64,000 nt of DNA from Metabacillus endolithicus (GTDB taxonomy: Bacteria > Bacillota > Bacilli > Bacillales > Bacillaceae), in NCBI RefSeq assembly GCF_023078335.1, contig NZ_CP095551.1, positions 1-64,000 on the forward strand. The letters are read 5' to 3'. A program made the translations under genes and the position numbers. This document shows, piece by piece, positions 26,723-35,198 of this stretch. The notes beneath the pieces were generated by a model, which ran no database searches, was not told the DNA's origin, and worked only from the letters and a program-made list of their open reading frames with translations. How positions within the stretch are numbered: the first letter of the stretch is position 1; every line of letters starts with the position of its first letter.

Positions 26723-29674
26723 TGGTCTTAAAGAATCTAACGAGACAATTTTCTCTGAATTAAAATGGTATTCTCCTAGCAAATTAATATGTTCCCAACC
26801 TAAAGGTGACATATGGTGCAATAATTCTTCATTAAACCTACCAGACTGTTTTTGATATTCAACTGCTTTTGTTAGATGTAAGGTATTCCAGATACTAATG
26901 GCATTGATAATTATGTTTAAAGCACTGGCCCTTTGAAGTTGATGCTGTATTGTTCGTTCCCTAAGCTCTCCTTGTTTACCAAAGAAAATAGCTCTTGCCA
27001 GCCCATTCATGGCTTCTCCTTTGTTCAATCCTCTTTGTATTTTTCTTCTTAAAGATTCATCTGAAACGTAATTAAGAATAAAGATCGTTTTTTCTATTCG
27101 TCCCATTTCTCGTAAGGCTGTAGCTAGGCTGTTCTGTCTTGAATAAGAACCTAATTTCCCCATAATAAGTGATGCTGAGACTGTTCCTTCTCTTACTGAA
27201 TGGCCTAATCGTAAAACATCCTCATAATTCTCTCCAATGACTTTTGTATTAATTTGTCCACGTAAAATTGTTTCTAGTTTTGGATACTCACTTGCTTTAT
27301 CTATTGTAAATAATTTCGAGTCTGATAAATCTCTTATTCTTGGAGCAAATTTAAATCCTAATAGATGGGTTAATCCAAAAATTTGGTCTGTATAACCGGC
27401 TGTATCCGTGTAATGCTCTTCTATGTTTAGATCCGTCTCATGATGCAATAAACCATCCAATACATGAATCGCATCCCTTGAATTTGTATGAATAATCTTT
27501 GTGTAGTAAGAAGAGAACTGGTCACTCGTAAATCGATAGATGGTAGCTCCTTTTCCAGTTCCGTAATGTGGATTTGCATCTGCATGTAGTGACGAAACAC
27601 CTAACTGCATTCTCATACCATCTGACGAAGATGTTGTACCATCGCCCCAATAGGAAGACAAATGTAATTTGTGATGAAAATTTACTAATACGGCTTGGGC
27701 TTTATTCATGGCATCTTCATACATGCGCCACTGAGAAACATTTGCTAATTGCTTATATGTAAGTCCGGGTGTTGCTTCAGCCATCTTGCTCAAACCAATA
27801 TTCATTCCCATTCCTAAAAGAGCAGCCATAATAATAATCGTTTCTTCTTTATCAGGTTTTCTATTATTGGAAGCATGAGTAAATTGATCATGAAATCCTG
27901 TAATATAAGCAACATCCATGAGTAAATCGGTTAATTTTATTCTTGGTAGCATCTGATAAAGGCTTGCACTAAACTTTTTTGCCTCTTCTGGAACATCTTT
28001 TTCTAAGCGTGCGAGTGACAGCTTTCCTTTTTCAAGAGAAACCCCATCCAACTTGTTGGAATTGGAAGCTAACCACTTTAACCTTTCATTAAGGCTGCTG
28101 GTTCTCTCCTTTATATAATCCTCGAATGATAAACTAACTGATAATCTCGTATTCTCCCTCGTTTGATTCCATGTATCTTCCGAAAACAAATATTCCTCAA
28201 AATCTCTATATTGTCTGCTACCAATAATGGAAACATCTCCTGCCCGAACATGCTCCCGAAGTTCTGATAAAACAGCCATTTCATAGTAATGACGATTTAT
28301 TGTTGTACCATCATCCTCGTATAAATGCTTTTTCCATCGTTTTGAAATAAAATCCACAGGTGAGTCATTAGGCACTTTTCGTTTTCCGGATTCGTTCATT
28401 CCTCGGATAATCTCAACAGCCTTTAAAAGTGGCTCATTTGCCTTTGTGGAATGAAATTTCAATACTCTTAATAGCGTTGGCGTATATTTTCTTAGTGAAT
28501 AAAACCGTTTTTGCAGTAGGTCTAAATAATCATAGTCGGCAGGACGTGCAAGCTCCTGAGCTTCTTCGACTGAAGAGACAAAGGAATTCCATTCGATAAC
28601 GGATTCTAAAACCTCAAAAACGTCTAATTTTTCCTGTTTTGCTTTGATCAAAGCTTGTCCGATGTTCGTATAGTGTATAACTTTCTCATTCAGCTTTTTA
28701 CCGTTTTGTTTCTGAATTTCCTCTTGAGCCTTACGGCCTTTTGATAACAGACTGAGTATTTGTCTGTCATGAATTTCAAAAGCTTTATCCGTTAACTCCT
28801 GAGTAAGATTTAATAAATAGACGGTTAATATTGAATAGCGTTTATTTTCCTGAAAGTCACGGAATGCATAAGGCTCATATCTTGAACCTAAACGAGATAG
28901 CTGTAACAGGCGATTGCGATGCAAATGACTAATTTTTACCGTCCCCAATTCTATTTCCCGTATGTATTCCAGCCGTTCTATTACTTTTAGAAATGTTTCG
29001 GGTGAAGGAAGACCCGGTGGTTCCTTTAACCAACCCAATATTGTTTTATTGGATTCGGATGGAAGCTGCGAAGTTATGATCTCTTCAAGTTTTTCTTTTT
29101 GCTCATTTGTTAGAGACTGACTAACCGTATTAAATAGCTTCTTTTCAGCCATTGCTCTTGCCTCCCACACCATTCTTTCAAGTGTAGTGATAGCTGGTAG
29201 TATGATTTTGTTTTTTCTTAGAAAATCTATGCATTCATGCAGTAGATGAATGGCATCACCATTTTCCAAAGCTAATTGATGAAGGTGCTTAAATGTCATT
29301 CGATATTCTCTCAGGGTAAAAGTTACAAAGTCGTATTCACTTCGAATTTCTTTCAAATGATCCCAAAGTGTATTTTCCCTTTGAGGATAATGACTAAGCG
29401 AGGATGGACTGGCACCGATCTGTTTCGATATATATTGTAAGACTGAATCTGGGATGCTTTTGATATGAGTGTATGGCCAACCGGGATACCGAAGAACAGC
29501 TAATTGAACGGCAAATCCTAAACGGTTTTCTTCCCTCCTTCGCTTGTTAACTATTTCTAAATCCCGTTTGGAAAAAGTGAAGTAGGTCCCCAGTATCCAT
29601 TCATCTTCAGGGATTTGCATAAAAGCCTGTCTCTGTTCCGGTGTAAGCAATTCTCTACCTCTCGCAATTTTCAT
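26708..29674 (-). CDS. tnpA: Tn3-family transposase TnpA
   Basis: DDE transposase of 988 residues, the standard size. The N-terminus (ELLTPEQRQAFMQIPEDEW) is the DUF4158 DNA-binding part. The catalytic domain shows acidic residues in YWGDGTTSSSDGMRMQ, EEHYTDTAGYTDQIFG and LATALREMGRIEKTIFIL. It acts on the 38-bp ends to form a cointegrate. Divergently transcribed from tnpR, with the res site between. No frameshift, so it is probably active. Confidence 0.96.
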   Translation of the reverse strand: MKIARGRELLTPEQRQAFMQIPEDEWILGTYFTFSKRDLEIVNKRRREENRLGFAVQLAVLRYPGWPYTHIKSIPDSVLQYISKQIGASPSSLSHYPQRENTLWDHLKEIRSEYDFVTFTLREYRMTFKHLHQLALENGDAIHLLHECIDFLRKNKIILPAITTLERMVWEARAMAEKKLFNTVSQSLTNEQKEKLEEIITSQLPSESNKTILGWLKEPPGLPSPETFLKVIERLEYIREIELGTVKISHLHRNRLLQLSRLGSRYEPYAFRDFQENKRYSILTVYLLNLTQELTDKAFEIHDRQILSLLSKGRKAQEEIQKQNGKKLNEKVIHYTNIGQALIKAKQEKLDVFEVLESVIEWNSFVSSVEEAQELARPADYDYLDLLQKRFYSLRKYTPTLLRVLKFHSTKANEPLLKAVEIIRGMNESGKRKVPNDSPVDFISKRWKKHLYEDDGTTINRHYYEMAVLSELREHVRAGDVSIIGSRQYRDFEEYLFSEDTWNQTRENTRLSVSLSFEDYIKERTSSLNERLKWLASNSNKLDGVSLEKGKLSLARLEKDVPEEAKKFSASLYQMLPRIKLTDLLMDVAYITGFHDQFTHASNNRKPDKEETIIIMAALLGMGMNIGLSKMAEATPGLTYKQLANVSQWRMYEDAMNKAQAVLVNFHHKLHLSSYWGDGTTSSSDGMRMQLGVSSLHADANPHYGTGKGATIYRFTSDQFSSYYTKIIHTNSRDAIHVLDGLLHHETDLNIEEHYTDTAGYTDQIFGLTHLLGFKFAPRIRDLSDSKLFTIDKASEYPKLETILRGQINTKVIGENYEDVLRLGHSVREGTVSASLIMGKLGSYSRQNSLATALREMGRIEKTIFILNYVSDESLRRKIQRGLNKGEAMNGLARAIFFGKQGELRERTIQHQLQRASALNIIINAISIWNTLHLTKAVEYQKQSGRFNEELLHHMSPLGWEHINLLGEYHFNSEKIVSLDSLRPLKFS

Positions 29675-29689
29675 TCAGTATCATCCCAT

Positions 29690-29819
29690 TTCTGTATTTT
29701 CAATTTATTAGTTCAATTATATATCAATAGAGTGTACTCTATTGATACAAGTATAGTAGACTGATAAAATCATAGTTAAGAGTGTCTCATAAGACTTGTC
29801 TCAAAAACGAGGTGAAATT
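29690..29819. promoter_or_regulatory. res recombination site and divergent tnpA/tnpR control region
   Basis: A perfect 26-bp palindrome at 29722-29747 (TATCAATAGAGT, GT, ACTCTATTGATA) fits a resolvase-binding subsite where crossover occurs. A second possible subsite, TGTCTCATAAGACTTGTCTC, lies at about 29783. Promoters of both genes must lie here, so resolvase likely represses them. Confidence 0.75.
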
Positions 29820-30395
29820 TTGCAGAAAATCGGTTATATACGCGTCAGTTCGACTAGCCAAAATCCTTCAAGACAATTTCGGCAATTGAACGAAATTGGA
29901 ATGGATATTATTTATGAAGAAAAAATTTCAGGAGCCACAAAGGATCGTGAACAACTTCAAAAAATGTTAGAGGATTTACAGGAAGGTGACATTATTTATG
30001 TTACAGATTTAACTCGGATCACTCGAAGTACGCAAGATTTATTTGAATTGATTGATTTAATACGAAATAAAAAGGCAAGCTTAAAATCACTTAAGGATAC
30101 ATGGCTAGATTTATCAGAAGATAATCCATATAGCCAATTCTTAATTACGGTAATGGCTGGTGTTAACCAATTAGAGCGAGACCTTATTCGTATGCGTCAG
30201 CGTGAAGGAATTGAGCTCGCAAAGAAAGAAGGGAAGTTTAAAGGACGGTTAAAGAAATATCATAAAAATCACGCAGGAATGAATTATGCAGTAAAGCTAT
30301 ATAAAGAAGGAAATATGACTGTAAATCAAATTTGTGAAATTACAAATGTATCTAGGGCTTCATTATATAGAAAGCTGTCAGAAGCGAACAATTAG
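29820..30395 (+). CDS. tnpR: Serine resolvase TnpR
   Basis: Small serine recombinase, 191 residues from TTG 29820 behind ACGAGGTGAAATT. Catalytic serine in GYIRVSSTSQNPSRQ, then the family segment VTDLTRITRSTQDL, AGVNQLERDLIRMRQREGI and a C-terminal helix-turn-helix (VNQICEITNVSRASLYRKL). It resolves the transposition cointegrate at res. Confidence 0.95.
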   Translation: MQKIGYIRVSSTSQNPSRQFRQLNEIGMDIIYEEKISGATKDREQLQKMLEDLQEGDIIYVTDLTRITRSTQDLFELIDLIRNKKASLKSLKDTWLDLSEDNPYSQFLITVMAGVNQLERDLIRMRQREGIELAKKEGKFKGRLKKYHKNHAGMNYAVKLYKEGNMTVNQICEITNVSRASLYRKLSEANN

Positions 30396-30746
30396 TCACG
30401 CCTTATTTCATATAAGGCCCCGATTGTGGAGTATCTCTAATTACGTAGTAGACTAAATACTGCGCAACAAACAACTTCCTTCGTGAAAGAATGTACTTAG
30501 TAAAGAAGTAGGTTAAATAGGTGGTGGGTCAGCAAACGTGCCATTGGTATGGAGTAACTTATGGAATCTTTTAACCCTGTAAAATCCAAATAGAGAAAAC
30601 CATATTGAAACCAAAAGTCGGTTTCTTATTTCTATCTTATTTTTGAGAGTTCGACATACACTTGATTATTTAACAAGCATAGTTATGTTATTCTTGACCG
30701 TGTACCATAGTACACGGTTTATTATATTTCTGAGAGGTGAAATTTA
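30396..30746 (+). other. Spacer between tnpR and merR
   Basis: No gene seen. It holds a hairpin GAAACC/GGTTTC at 30607-30625 followed by TTATTTC, a probable terminator, and the mer promoter at its end. Confidence 0.5.
30694..30725 (+). promoter_or_regulatory. mer promoter/operator 1
   Basis: TTGACC at 30694, then the MerR dyad CCGTGTAC-CATA-GTACACGG spanning 30698-30717, then a -10 candidate TTATTA/TATTAT at 30719-30725. The spacer of 19-20 bp is the over-long spacing that MerR untwists when Hg(II) binds. It drives merR and the downstream mer genes. Confidence 0.9.
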
Positions 30747-31145
30747 ATGAGTTATCGCATTAGTGCATTTGCTGATAAATGTGGGGTAAATAAAGAGACA
30801 ATTAGATATTACGAAAGAAAGAACTTATTACAAGATCCTTTAAAAACAAATGCTGGTTATCGGATATATTCAGATGATGATGTGAAGCGTGTAGGGTTTA
30901 TTAAACGTATACAAGAGCTTGGCTTTACTTTAAGTGAGATTTATAAATTACTTGGTGTTGTTGATAAGGATGAAGTTCGCTGTGAAGATATGTTTGAATT
31001 TGTATCTAAAAAAGAGGAAGAAGTTCAAAAACAAATAGAGGACTTAAAACGGATTGATCTTATGTTGAAAGATTTAAAAAGGCGATGTCCAGATGAAAAA
31101 CAATTACATGCCTGCCCAATCATTGAAACATTGATTGAGGACTAA
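30747..31145 (+). CDS. merR: Mercury-responsive regulator MerR
   Basis: MerR-family activator/repressor, 132 residues. N-terminal winged helix with ETIRYYERKNLL, then a coiled-coil. The three Hg(II)-binding cysteines are present: Cys79 (VRCEDM), Cys114 (RRCPDE) and Cys123 (HACPII). Start behind TGAGAGGTGAAATTTA. As in Gram-positive mer operons, merR is the first gene and is co-directional. Confidence 0.96.
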   Translation: MSYRISAFADKCGVNKETIRYYERKNLLQDPLKTNAGYRIYSDDDVKRVGFIKRIQELGFTLSEIYKLLGVVDKDEVRCEDMFEFVSKKEEEVQKQIEDLKRIDLMLKDLKRRCPDEKQLHACPIIETLIED

Positions 31146-31161
31146 TGAAAGGAATTTAGAA

Positions 31162-31389
31162 ATGAAACATAAAAAGACCTTTATTGCAGGGCTTATAGGT
31201 ACATTTTTGGTTTTGTTATGTTGTGCTACACCTATTTTAGTTATTTTATTAGGTACGCTTGGATTAGGCGCAATAACAGGCTATTTAGATTTTGTTCTGA
31301 TTCCTGTTTTAGCTGTTTTTCTTGGTTTAACTTTTTATGCTTATTCTAAATATGAAAAATCACATAAAAAAAGGAGATGTAAAAAATGA
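31162..31389 (+). CDS. merF: MerF-like mercury transporter
   Basis: A 75-residue, two-helix membrane protein starting at ATG 31162. The first helix ends in LLCCATPILVILLGTLGLG, the vicinal CC-x-TP pattern of MerF, which moves Hg(II) inward. The second helix is LDFVLIPVLAVFLGLTFYAY, with a basic tail KKRRC. Both cysteines are normal codons here, in contrast to the next two genes. It overlaps the merT-like start by four bases. Confidence 0.85.
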   Translation: MKHKKTFIAGLIGTFLVLLCCATPILVILLGTLGLGAITGYLDFVLIPVLAVFLGLTFYAYSKYEKSHKKRRCKK

Positions 31390-31685
31390 AAGAAAGAGTT
31401 GTTGCAATTGCTTCGATGTTTTCAGCTTTTTTAGCAAGTCTTTGTTGAATTGGCTTAGCGATCTTAATACCACTTGGTCTAAGTGGTTTAGCTGGAACAC
31501 TTGCCGTTACGTTTGCGCCATATCGAATTTGGTTTATTGTTATCACGGTTATTATGCTTTCTTTTGCTCATTTACTTGTATGGAAACAAAAAAATAGTTC
31601 AAAGAAAACGAAGAAGTTGGTATGGGTTAGTACAATCGTTTCTGGGGTAATGCTTATCTATACATTGTTCAGTCAGGGGATATAA
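31386..31685 (+). CDS. merT: MerT-like mercury transporter with in-frame UGA (probable selenoprotein)
   Basis: The frame from ATG 31386 (behind AAAGGAGATGTAAAAA) runs 99 codons to TAA 31683 with one internal TGA at codon 21. The sequence FLASLC-UGA-IGLAILIPLGLSG aligns with the MerT pattern ASxCCxGPLxLIxLGxSG, so TGA sits exactly at the second Cys of the Hg-binding CC pair; FAPYRIWFI then matches MerT. Three membrane segments. A hairpin at 31469-31487 with apical GGTCT follows, as expected for a SECIS. Reading UGA as selenocysteine gives a full MerT. Without Sec machinery the gene would be a truncated pseudogene. Confidence 0.8.
31469..31487 (+). promoter_or_regulatory. Putative SECIS hairpin in merT-like gene
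   Basis: ACCACTT pairs perfectly with AAGTGGT around the loop GGTCT, the same loop bases as in Escherichia coli fdhF (AGGUCU). The loop G lies 28 nt after the UGA, within the 16-37 nt window used for bacterial SECIS models. Confidence 0.75.
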
Positions 31686-31688
31686 GGC

Positions 31689-32012
31689 ATGATGAAATAT
31701 TTAATATATCTATTCATTGTATTTGGATTGGTTGTTGTCCTTTCTGGGTGTGGTCAAAAAGCAGTTGAAGAAGGTTCAAAAACAAGAGAGGTTCCATCGG
31801 AAAACTTAGAATCTGTTTCGTTTAAAATAGATGGTTTTACTTGAGTATCTTGCGCTTTTACGGTGAGTTCCGCCGTTTCTAATTTAGAGGGTATTCAAGA
31901 TATAGAAGTTGAAGGATCAGGAGAAGCCCAACTTACATTTGATAAATCGAAAACTAGCTTAGAAGAAATTGAAGAAATAATTACTGATTTAGGGTATGAA
32001 ATAAGGAAATAG
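31689..32012 (+). CDS. merP: MerP-like lipoprotein with in-frame UGA (probable selenoprotein)
   Basis: The frame from ATG 31689 runs 107 codons to TAG 32010 with one TGA at codon 52. A lipoprotein signal ends in VVLSGC (Cys21). The mature part is a heavy-metal-associated domain: [21 protein letters not shown] matches GMTCxxC, with TGA in place of the first metal-binding Cys and Cys55 normal. The rest, [17 protein letters not shown] and IITDLGYEI, is typical HMA. A SECIS-like hairpin starts 16 nt after the TGA. It would bind Hg(II) outside the membrane and pass it to MerT. Confidence 0.8.
31860..31876 (+). promoter_or_regulatory. Putative SECIS hairpin in merP-like gene
   Basis: ACGGTG pairs with CGCCGT (one wobble) around loop AGTTC, with a G in the first two loop positions, 21-23 nt after the UGA. 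This fits the bacterial SECIS model. Confidence 0.65.
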
Positions 32013-32044
32013 GAAAATTTAAGATAAAACAGGAGGTTGAAGTA

Positions 32045-33685
32045 ATGAATAAATTTAAGATAAATATTCAAGGAATGACTTGTACGGGTTGTGAAGAGCA
32101 TGTGGCAGTAGCACTTGAAAATATAGGTGCTAGAAATATTGAAGCTAGTTTTCGTTGTGGTGAAGCAGTATTTGAATTACCCAATGATATTGGGGTTGAA
32201 AGTGCAAAAAAGGCAATTGATGAAGCAAAATATCAACCTGGAGAAATAGAAGAAGTACAATCTGAAGAAAAAGTGGTTTTAGGTGATGAGGGAGATTATG
32301 ACTTACTTATCATTGGTTCTGGTGAAACTGCTTTTTCGGCTGCGATTAAATCCGTTGAATACGGGGCAAAAGTAGCCATGATTGAGCGTGGAACCGTTGG
32401 GGGAACATGTGTAAATATTGGTTGTGTGCCATCAAAAACACTTCTTAGAGCTGGGGAAATCAATCATTTAGCAAAAGTTAATCCATTTATAGGTTTACAG
32501 GCATCTGCTGGAAAAGTGGAATTAGCTCCTTTAGTAAAGCAAAAAGATGAGTTAGTAAGCGAACTTCGGAATCAAAAATATGTCAATTTAATTGATGAAT
32601 ATGGCTTTGAGTTAATTGAAGGTGAAGCAATATTTGTTGATGAAAATACAGTTAAAGTTAACGGGAAGAAACTTTCTGCAAAGCGTTTCTTAATTGCAAC
32701 GGGCGCTTCTCCTTCCTTACCGCCGATTTCAGGACTTGAAAAAGTGGATTATTTAACAAGTACAACACTACTTGAATTAAAAAAGGTGCCAAAACGATTA
32801 ACGGTTATTGGTTCAGGATATATCGGAATGGAACTTGGGCAATTGTTTCATAATTTAGGTTCAGAAGTCACGCTTATGCAAAGAAGTGAGCGACTTTTAA
32901 AAGAATATGATCCAGAAATTTCAGAAGCCGTAGAAAAAGCGTTAATTGAACAAGGTATTAACCTTGTAAAAGGGGCAACTTTTGAGCGTGTAGAACAAGA
33001 GGGGCAAATCAAAAAGGTTCATGTAACAGTAGATGGTAAGAAAAAAGTGGTGGAATCAGAGCAGTTACTTGTTGCAACAGGAAGAAAACCAAATACAGAT
33101 TCTTTGAATTTAAGTGCCGCAGGGGTTGAAGTTGGAAAACGAAAAGAAATCCTGATAAATGACTACGCTAGGACAAGTAATGAAAAGATTTATGCAGCAG
33201 GCGATGTAACATTAGGACCTCAATTCGTTTATGTAGCAGCATATGAAGGTGGAATTGTTGCCGATAATGCGATTGGCGGATTAAATAAAAAATTAGATTT
33301 ATCCGTTGTTCCTGGCGTAACTTTTACCAATCCATCGATTGCAACGGTTGGGTTGACAGAAGCACAAGCAAGAGAAAAAGGCTATGAAGTAAAAACATCT
33401 GTATTGCCTTTAGATGCCGTTCCAAGAGCGATAGTAAACCGTGAAACAACAGGTGTGTTTAAACTTGTTGCGGATTCGAAAACATTAAAAGTGCTTGGGG
33501 TTCATATTGTATCTGAAAATGCAGGCGATGTGATTTATGCAGCGACTTTAGCCGTTAGGTTTAGCTTAACCGTAGAGGATTTAAAAGAAAGCCTTGCACC
33601 ATATTTAACAATGGCAGAAGGATTAAAATTAGCTGCTCTTACCTTTGATAAAGATGTATCGAAATTATCTTGTTGTGCAGGATGA
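32045..33685 (+). CDS. merA: Mercuric reductase MerA
   Basis: FAD- and NADPH-dependent cytoplasmic enzyme reducing Hg(II) to Hg(0), 546 residues. N-terminal HMA domain with GMTCTGC (Cys13, Cys16); FAD motif [15 protein letters not shown]; redox-active pair [19 protein letters not shown] motif [19 protein letters not shown]-binding YAAGDVT; and the C-terminal vicinal cysteines SCCAG that deliver Hg(II) to the partner subunit. Start behind ACAGGAGGTTGAAGTA. All cysteines are normal codons. Confidence 0.97.
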   Translation: MNKFKINIQGMTCTGCEEHVAVALENIGARNIEASFRCGEAVFELPNDIGVESAKKAIDEAKYQPGEIEEVQSEEKVVLGDEGDYDLLIIGSGETAFSAAIKSVEYGAKVAMIERGTVGGTCVNIGCVPSKTLLRAGEINHLAKVNPFIGLQASAGKVELAPLVKQKDELVSELRNQKYVNLIDEYGFELIEGEAIFVDENTVKVNGKKLSAKRFLIATGASPSLPPISGLEKVDYLTSTTLLELKKVPKRLTVIGSGYIGMELGQLFHNLGSEVTLMQRSERLLKEYDPEISEAVEKALIEQGINLVKGATFERVEQEGQIKKVHVTVDGKKKVVESEQLLVATGRKPNTDSLNLSAAGVEVGKRKEILINDYARTSNEKIYAAGDVTLGPQFVYVAAYEGGIVADNAIGGLNKKLDLSVVPGVTFTNPSIATVGLTEAQAREKGYEVKTSVLPLDAVPRAIVNRETTGVFKLVADSKTLKVLGVHIVSENAGDVIYAATLAVRFSLTVEDLKESLAPYLTMAEGLKLAALTFDKDVSKLSCCAG

Positions 33686-33689
33686 TAAA

Positions 33690-33719
33690 AGAGGTTCCCA
33701 TTAGGGACCCTTTTTTATT
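33690..33719 (+). terminator. Terminator after merA
   Basis: GGTTCCC pairs with GGGACCC (one mismatch) across ATTA, followed by TTTTTT. Confidence 0.8.
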
Positions 33720-33821
33720 ATGAATAAAAAGAAGATGATAAGGTTTTTGGTATGATATGGTTGATGAAAACGACGATATTTGTGGAGCAGGATTATTAAA
33801 TAAAAAATCATAAAATTACCA

Positions 33822-33853
33822 TTGACCCTGTACTATGGTACGTGGTTCATACT
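33822..33853 (+). promoter_or_regulatory. mer promoter/operator 2
   Basis: TTGACC at 33822, an imperfect MerR dyad around GTACTATGGTAC, and a -10 candidate CATACT at 33848, spacer 20 bp. It drives the second merR unit. Confidence 0.8.
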
Positions 33854-33875
33854 AATAACAGAGGAGGGAAAAGAA

Positions 33876-34292
33876 ATGGAAGGATTGACAATAAGCCAAC
33901 TAGCAAAAGTTTGTGAGGTCAATATTGAAACCATTCGCTATTATGAAAGGCGTGGTTTAATTCCTAAACCTCCTCGAAACAATTCGGGATATAGAAAATT
34001 TCCTGAAGGTTTTGTAAAGGACATTCAGTTTATTAAAAGGACACAGGATTTAGGATTTACATTAGAAGAAATAAAAAATCTGTTAACTGCTTCAAATAAT
34101 GAAGATTTTCGTTCAGAAGAAGTACATGATTTTGCCACAAGCAAAATCAAAGAAATTGAAGAAAGAATCGAAAATATGCACCAAATGAAAGCATTACTGG
34201 AAGATTTAGCAGAAAAGTGTCCTGGTTCTGGGGTTTCCAAAAACGATTGTCCTATTATCAAAAATTTTAAAGGAGTGAATGAAAATGGCTAA
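33876..34292 (+). CDS. Second MerR-family regulator, one ligand Cys replaced
   Basis: A 138-residue MerR-type regulator from ATG 33876 behind AGAGGAGGGAAAAGAA. DNA-binding ETIRYYERRGLIPKPPR. The C-terminal binding region keeps Cys115 (EKCPGSG) and Cys125 (NDCPII), but the position of the first Hg ligand is Ser80 (FRSEEVHDF), so a classical three-thiolate Hg site is not possible. It may sense another thiophilic agent, or use only two cysteines. Overlaps the thioredoxin-like gene. Confidence 0.85.
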   Translation: MEGLTISQLAKVCEVNIETIRYYERRGLIPKPPRNNSGYRKFPEGFVKDIQFIKRTQDLGFTLEEIKNLLTASNNEDFRSEEVHDFATSKIKEIEERIENMHQMKALLEDLAEKCPGSGVSKNDCPIIKNFKGVNENG

Positions 34293-34557
34293 ACGATTAG
34301 TAGAAGTATTTACATCAGGTTGCTATCTTTGTGATGACGTTGTAAAACAAGTGAAAGACCTTGCCTGTGATAATTGTGAGGTTGTCGTTTACGATTTAAA
34401 TGAAGGTTGCGATACGAACGAATGTGAAGCAAAAGCAAAGGAATACGGCGTTAAATCAGTCCCAGCAGTTGCAATTAACGGCGAATTAGTAGATTGTTGC
34501 AAAAATAATGGAATCGATATTGAATCAATAAAAGCGGCAGGATTAGGTCAAGGATAA
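34285..34557 (+). CDS. Thioredoxin-fold mercury-operon protein
   Basis: A 90-residue glutaredoxin-like protein; start at ATG 34285 (ATG 34279 is possible) behind AAAGGAGTGAATGAAA. Active site TSGCYLCDD, cis-Pro in KSVPAVAING, and extra cysteines (LACDNCE, EGCDTNECE, DCCKNNG) rare in housekeeping thioredoxins. Translation is coupled to the second merR. It probably binds or shuttles soft metal ions or repairs thiols during Hg stress. Confidence 0.8.
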   Translation: MAKRLVEVFTSGCYLCDDVVKQVKDLACDNCEVVVYDLNEGCDTNECEAKAKEYGVKSVPAVAINGELVDCCKNNGIDIESIKAAGLGQG

Positions 34558-34572
34558 TAGGATAATGTATTT

Positions 34573-34597
34573 AACAGGGCAAAATTGCCCTGTTATT
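34573..34597 (+). terminator. Terminator of the thioredoxin-like gene
   Basis: AACAGGGCAA pairs perfectly with TTGCCCTGTT, a strong stem, followed by ATTATTTT. Confidence 0.75.
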
Positions 34598-34734
34598 ATT
34601 TTGATGTTCTTTAATAAAGCTTCCTTAGATGAAGAAGAACAACTAACAAAACCAAGTCATTTACTGCACAGTACAACGATACTGTTCAACAAAAAAATTA
34701 TTTTCAACAATCAGGCGTTTTAATTGAGAAATGA

Positions 34735-34781
34735 AAAAAGCCTAATCTCTTCACAGTTAATTGAGAAATCAGGCTTTTTGA
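34735..34781. terminator. Bidirectional terminator near the right transposon end
   Basis: AAAAAGCCT pairs with AGGCTTTTT around a 29-nt loop that can also pair (TCTC/GAGA). A and T runs on the two sides allow either strand to terminate. The rest of 34598-34793 holds no gene. Confidence 0.65.
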
Positions 34782-34793
34782 TATTGAAATTTC

Positions 34794-34831
34794 CTTAACG
34801 TTGTAAATCCGCATTTTCCTGACGCTACCCC
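34794..34831 (-). repeat. Right terminal inverted repeat (38 bp)
   Basis: Ends ...TTTTCCTGACGCTACCCC; reverse complement of 26634-26671 with one mismatch. Confidence 0.93.
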
Positions 34832-34836
34832 TTATT
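34832..34836. repeat. Target site duplication, right copy
   Basis: TTATT directly after the right inverted repeat, identical to 26629-26633. Confidence 0.9.
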
Positions 34837-34892
34837 GGGCAGGATAGTTTCAATTTAATGTTGAATCAATACAGAAAAAGGAGTTGATCAAT

Positions 34893-35198
34893 TTGGTAGG
34901 CGTATTAAAAAAACTTTATCTTCAATTTATAGCTTTGTTTTCAGTATTACTTTTATGTTCTTCAGCTTTTGTTGATCCTCGAAGTTGGTGGAGTATTCGT
35001 GAAATAACAGAGATTAGTGCAGATGGTTTTTCATCACAATTTTCTTGGATAAAAATATCATGCTATGCCCTAGTTGTTGTAACTTTAGTTGGTATTCTAA
35101 ACGTACCTTTGGTAAAAAGAGCGTTAAAAACTATAATGAAACTTGGAGTGATAAAACTTCAATTGCTTTTAAATAATGTTAGAACTTTATTGAATTAA
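34893..35198 (+). CDS. Two-helix membrane protein, unknown
   Basis: About 101 residues from TTG 34893 behind AAAAGGAGTTGATCAAT. Two hydrophobic helices (FIALFSVLLLCSSAF and ISCYALVVVTLVGILNVPLV) around a WWSIRE-containing loop. No family recognised. It is the first gene outside the transposon, so it was not disrupted by the insertion. Confidence 0.5.
   Translation: MVGVLKKLYLQFIALFSVLLLCSSAFVDPRSWWSIREITEISADGFSSQFSWIKISCYALVVVTLVGILNVPLVKRALKTIMKLGVIKLQLLLNNVRTLLN

Larger units (their letters stand above)
26634..34831. mobile_element. Tn3-family mercury-resistance transposon, 8198 bp
   Basis: Bounded by 38-bp terminal inverted repeats with one mismatch and flanked on both sides by the direct repeat TTATT. 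It contains tnpA (minus), a res region, tnpR (plus) and a mer cargo: merR, merF-like, merT-like, merP-like, merA, a second merR and a thioredoxin-like gene. None of its genes carries a frameshift, unlike much of the surrounding window, which fits recent arrival. The layout resembles the class II mer transposons known from Bacillus. Confidence 0.95.

Noticed and set aside
29722..29747. 26-bp palindrome as a phage-type operator or terminator
   Set aside because: Its place between tnpA and tnpR and its lack of a T tail fit a resolvase subsite better.
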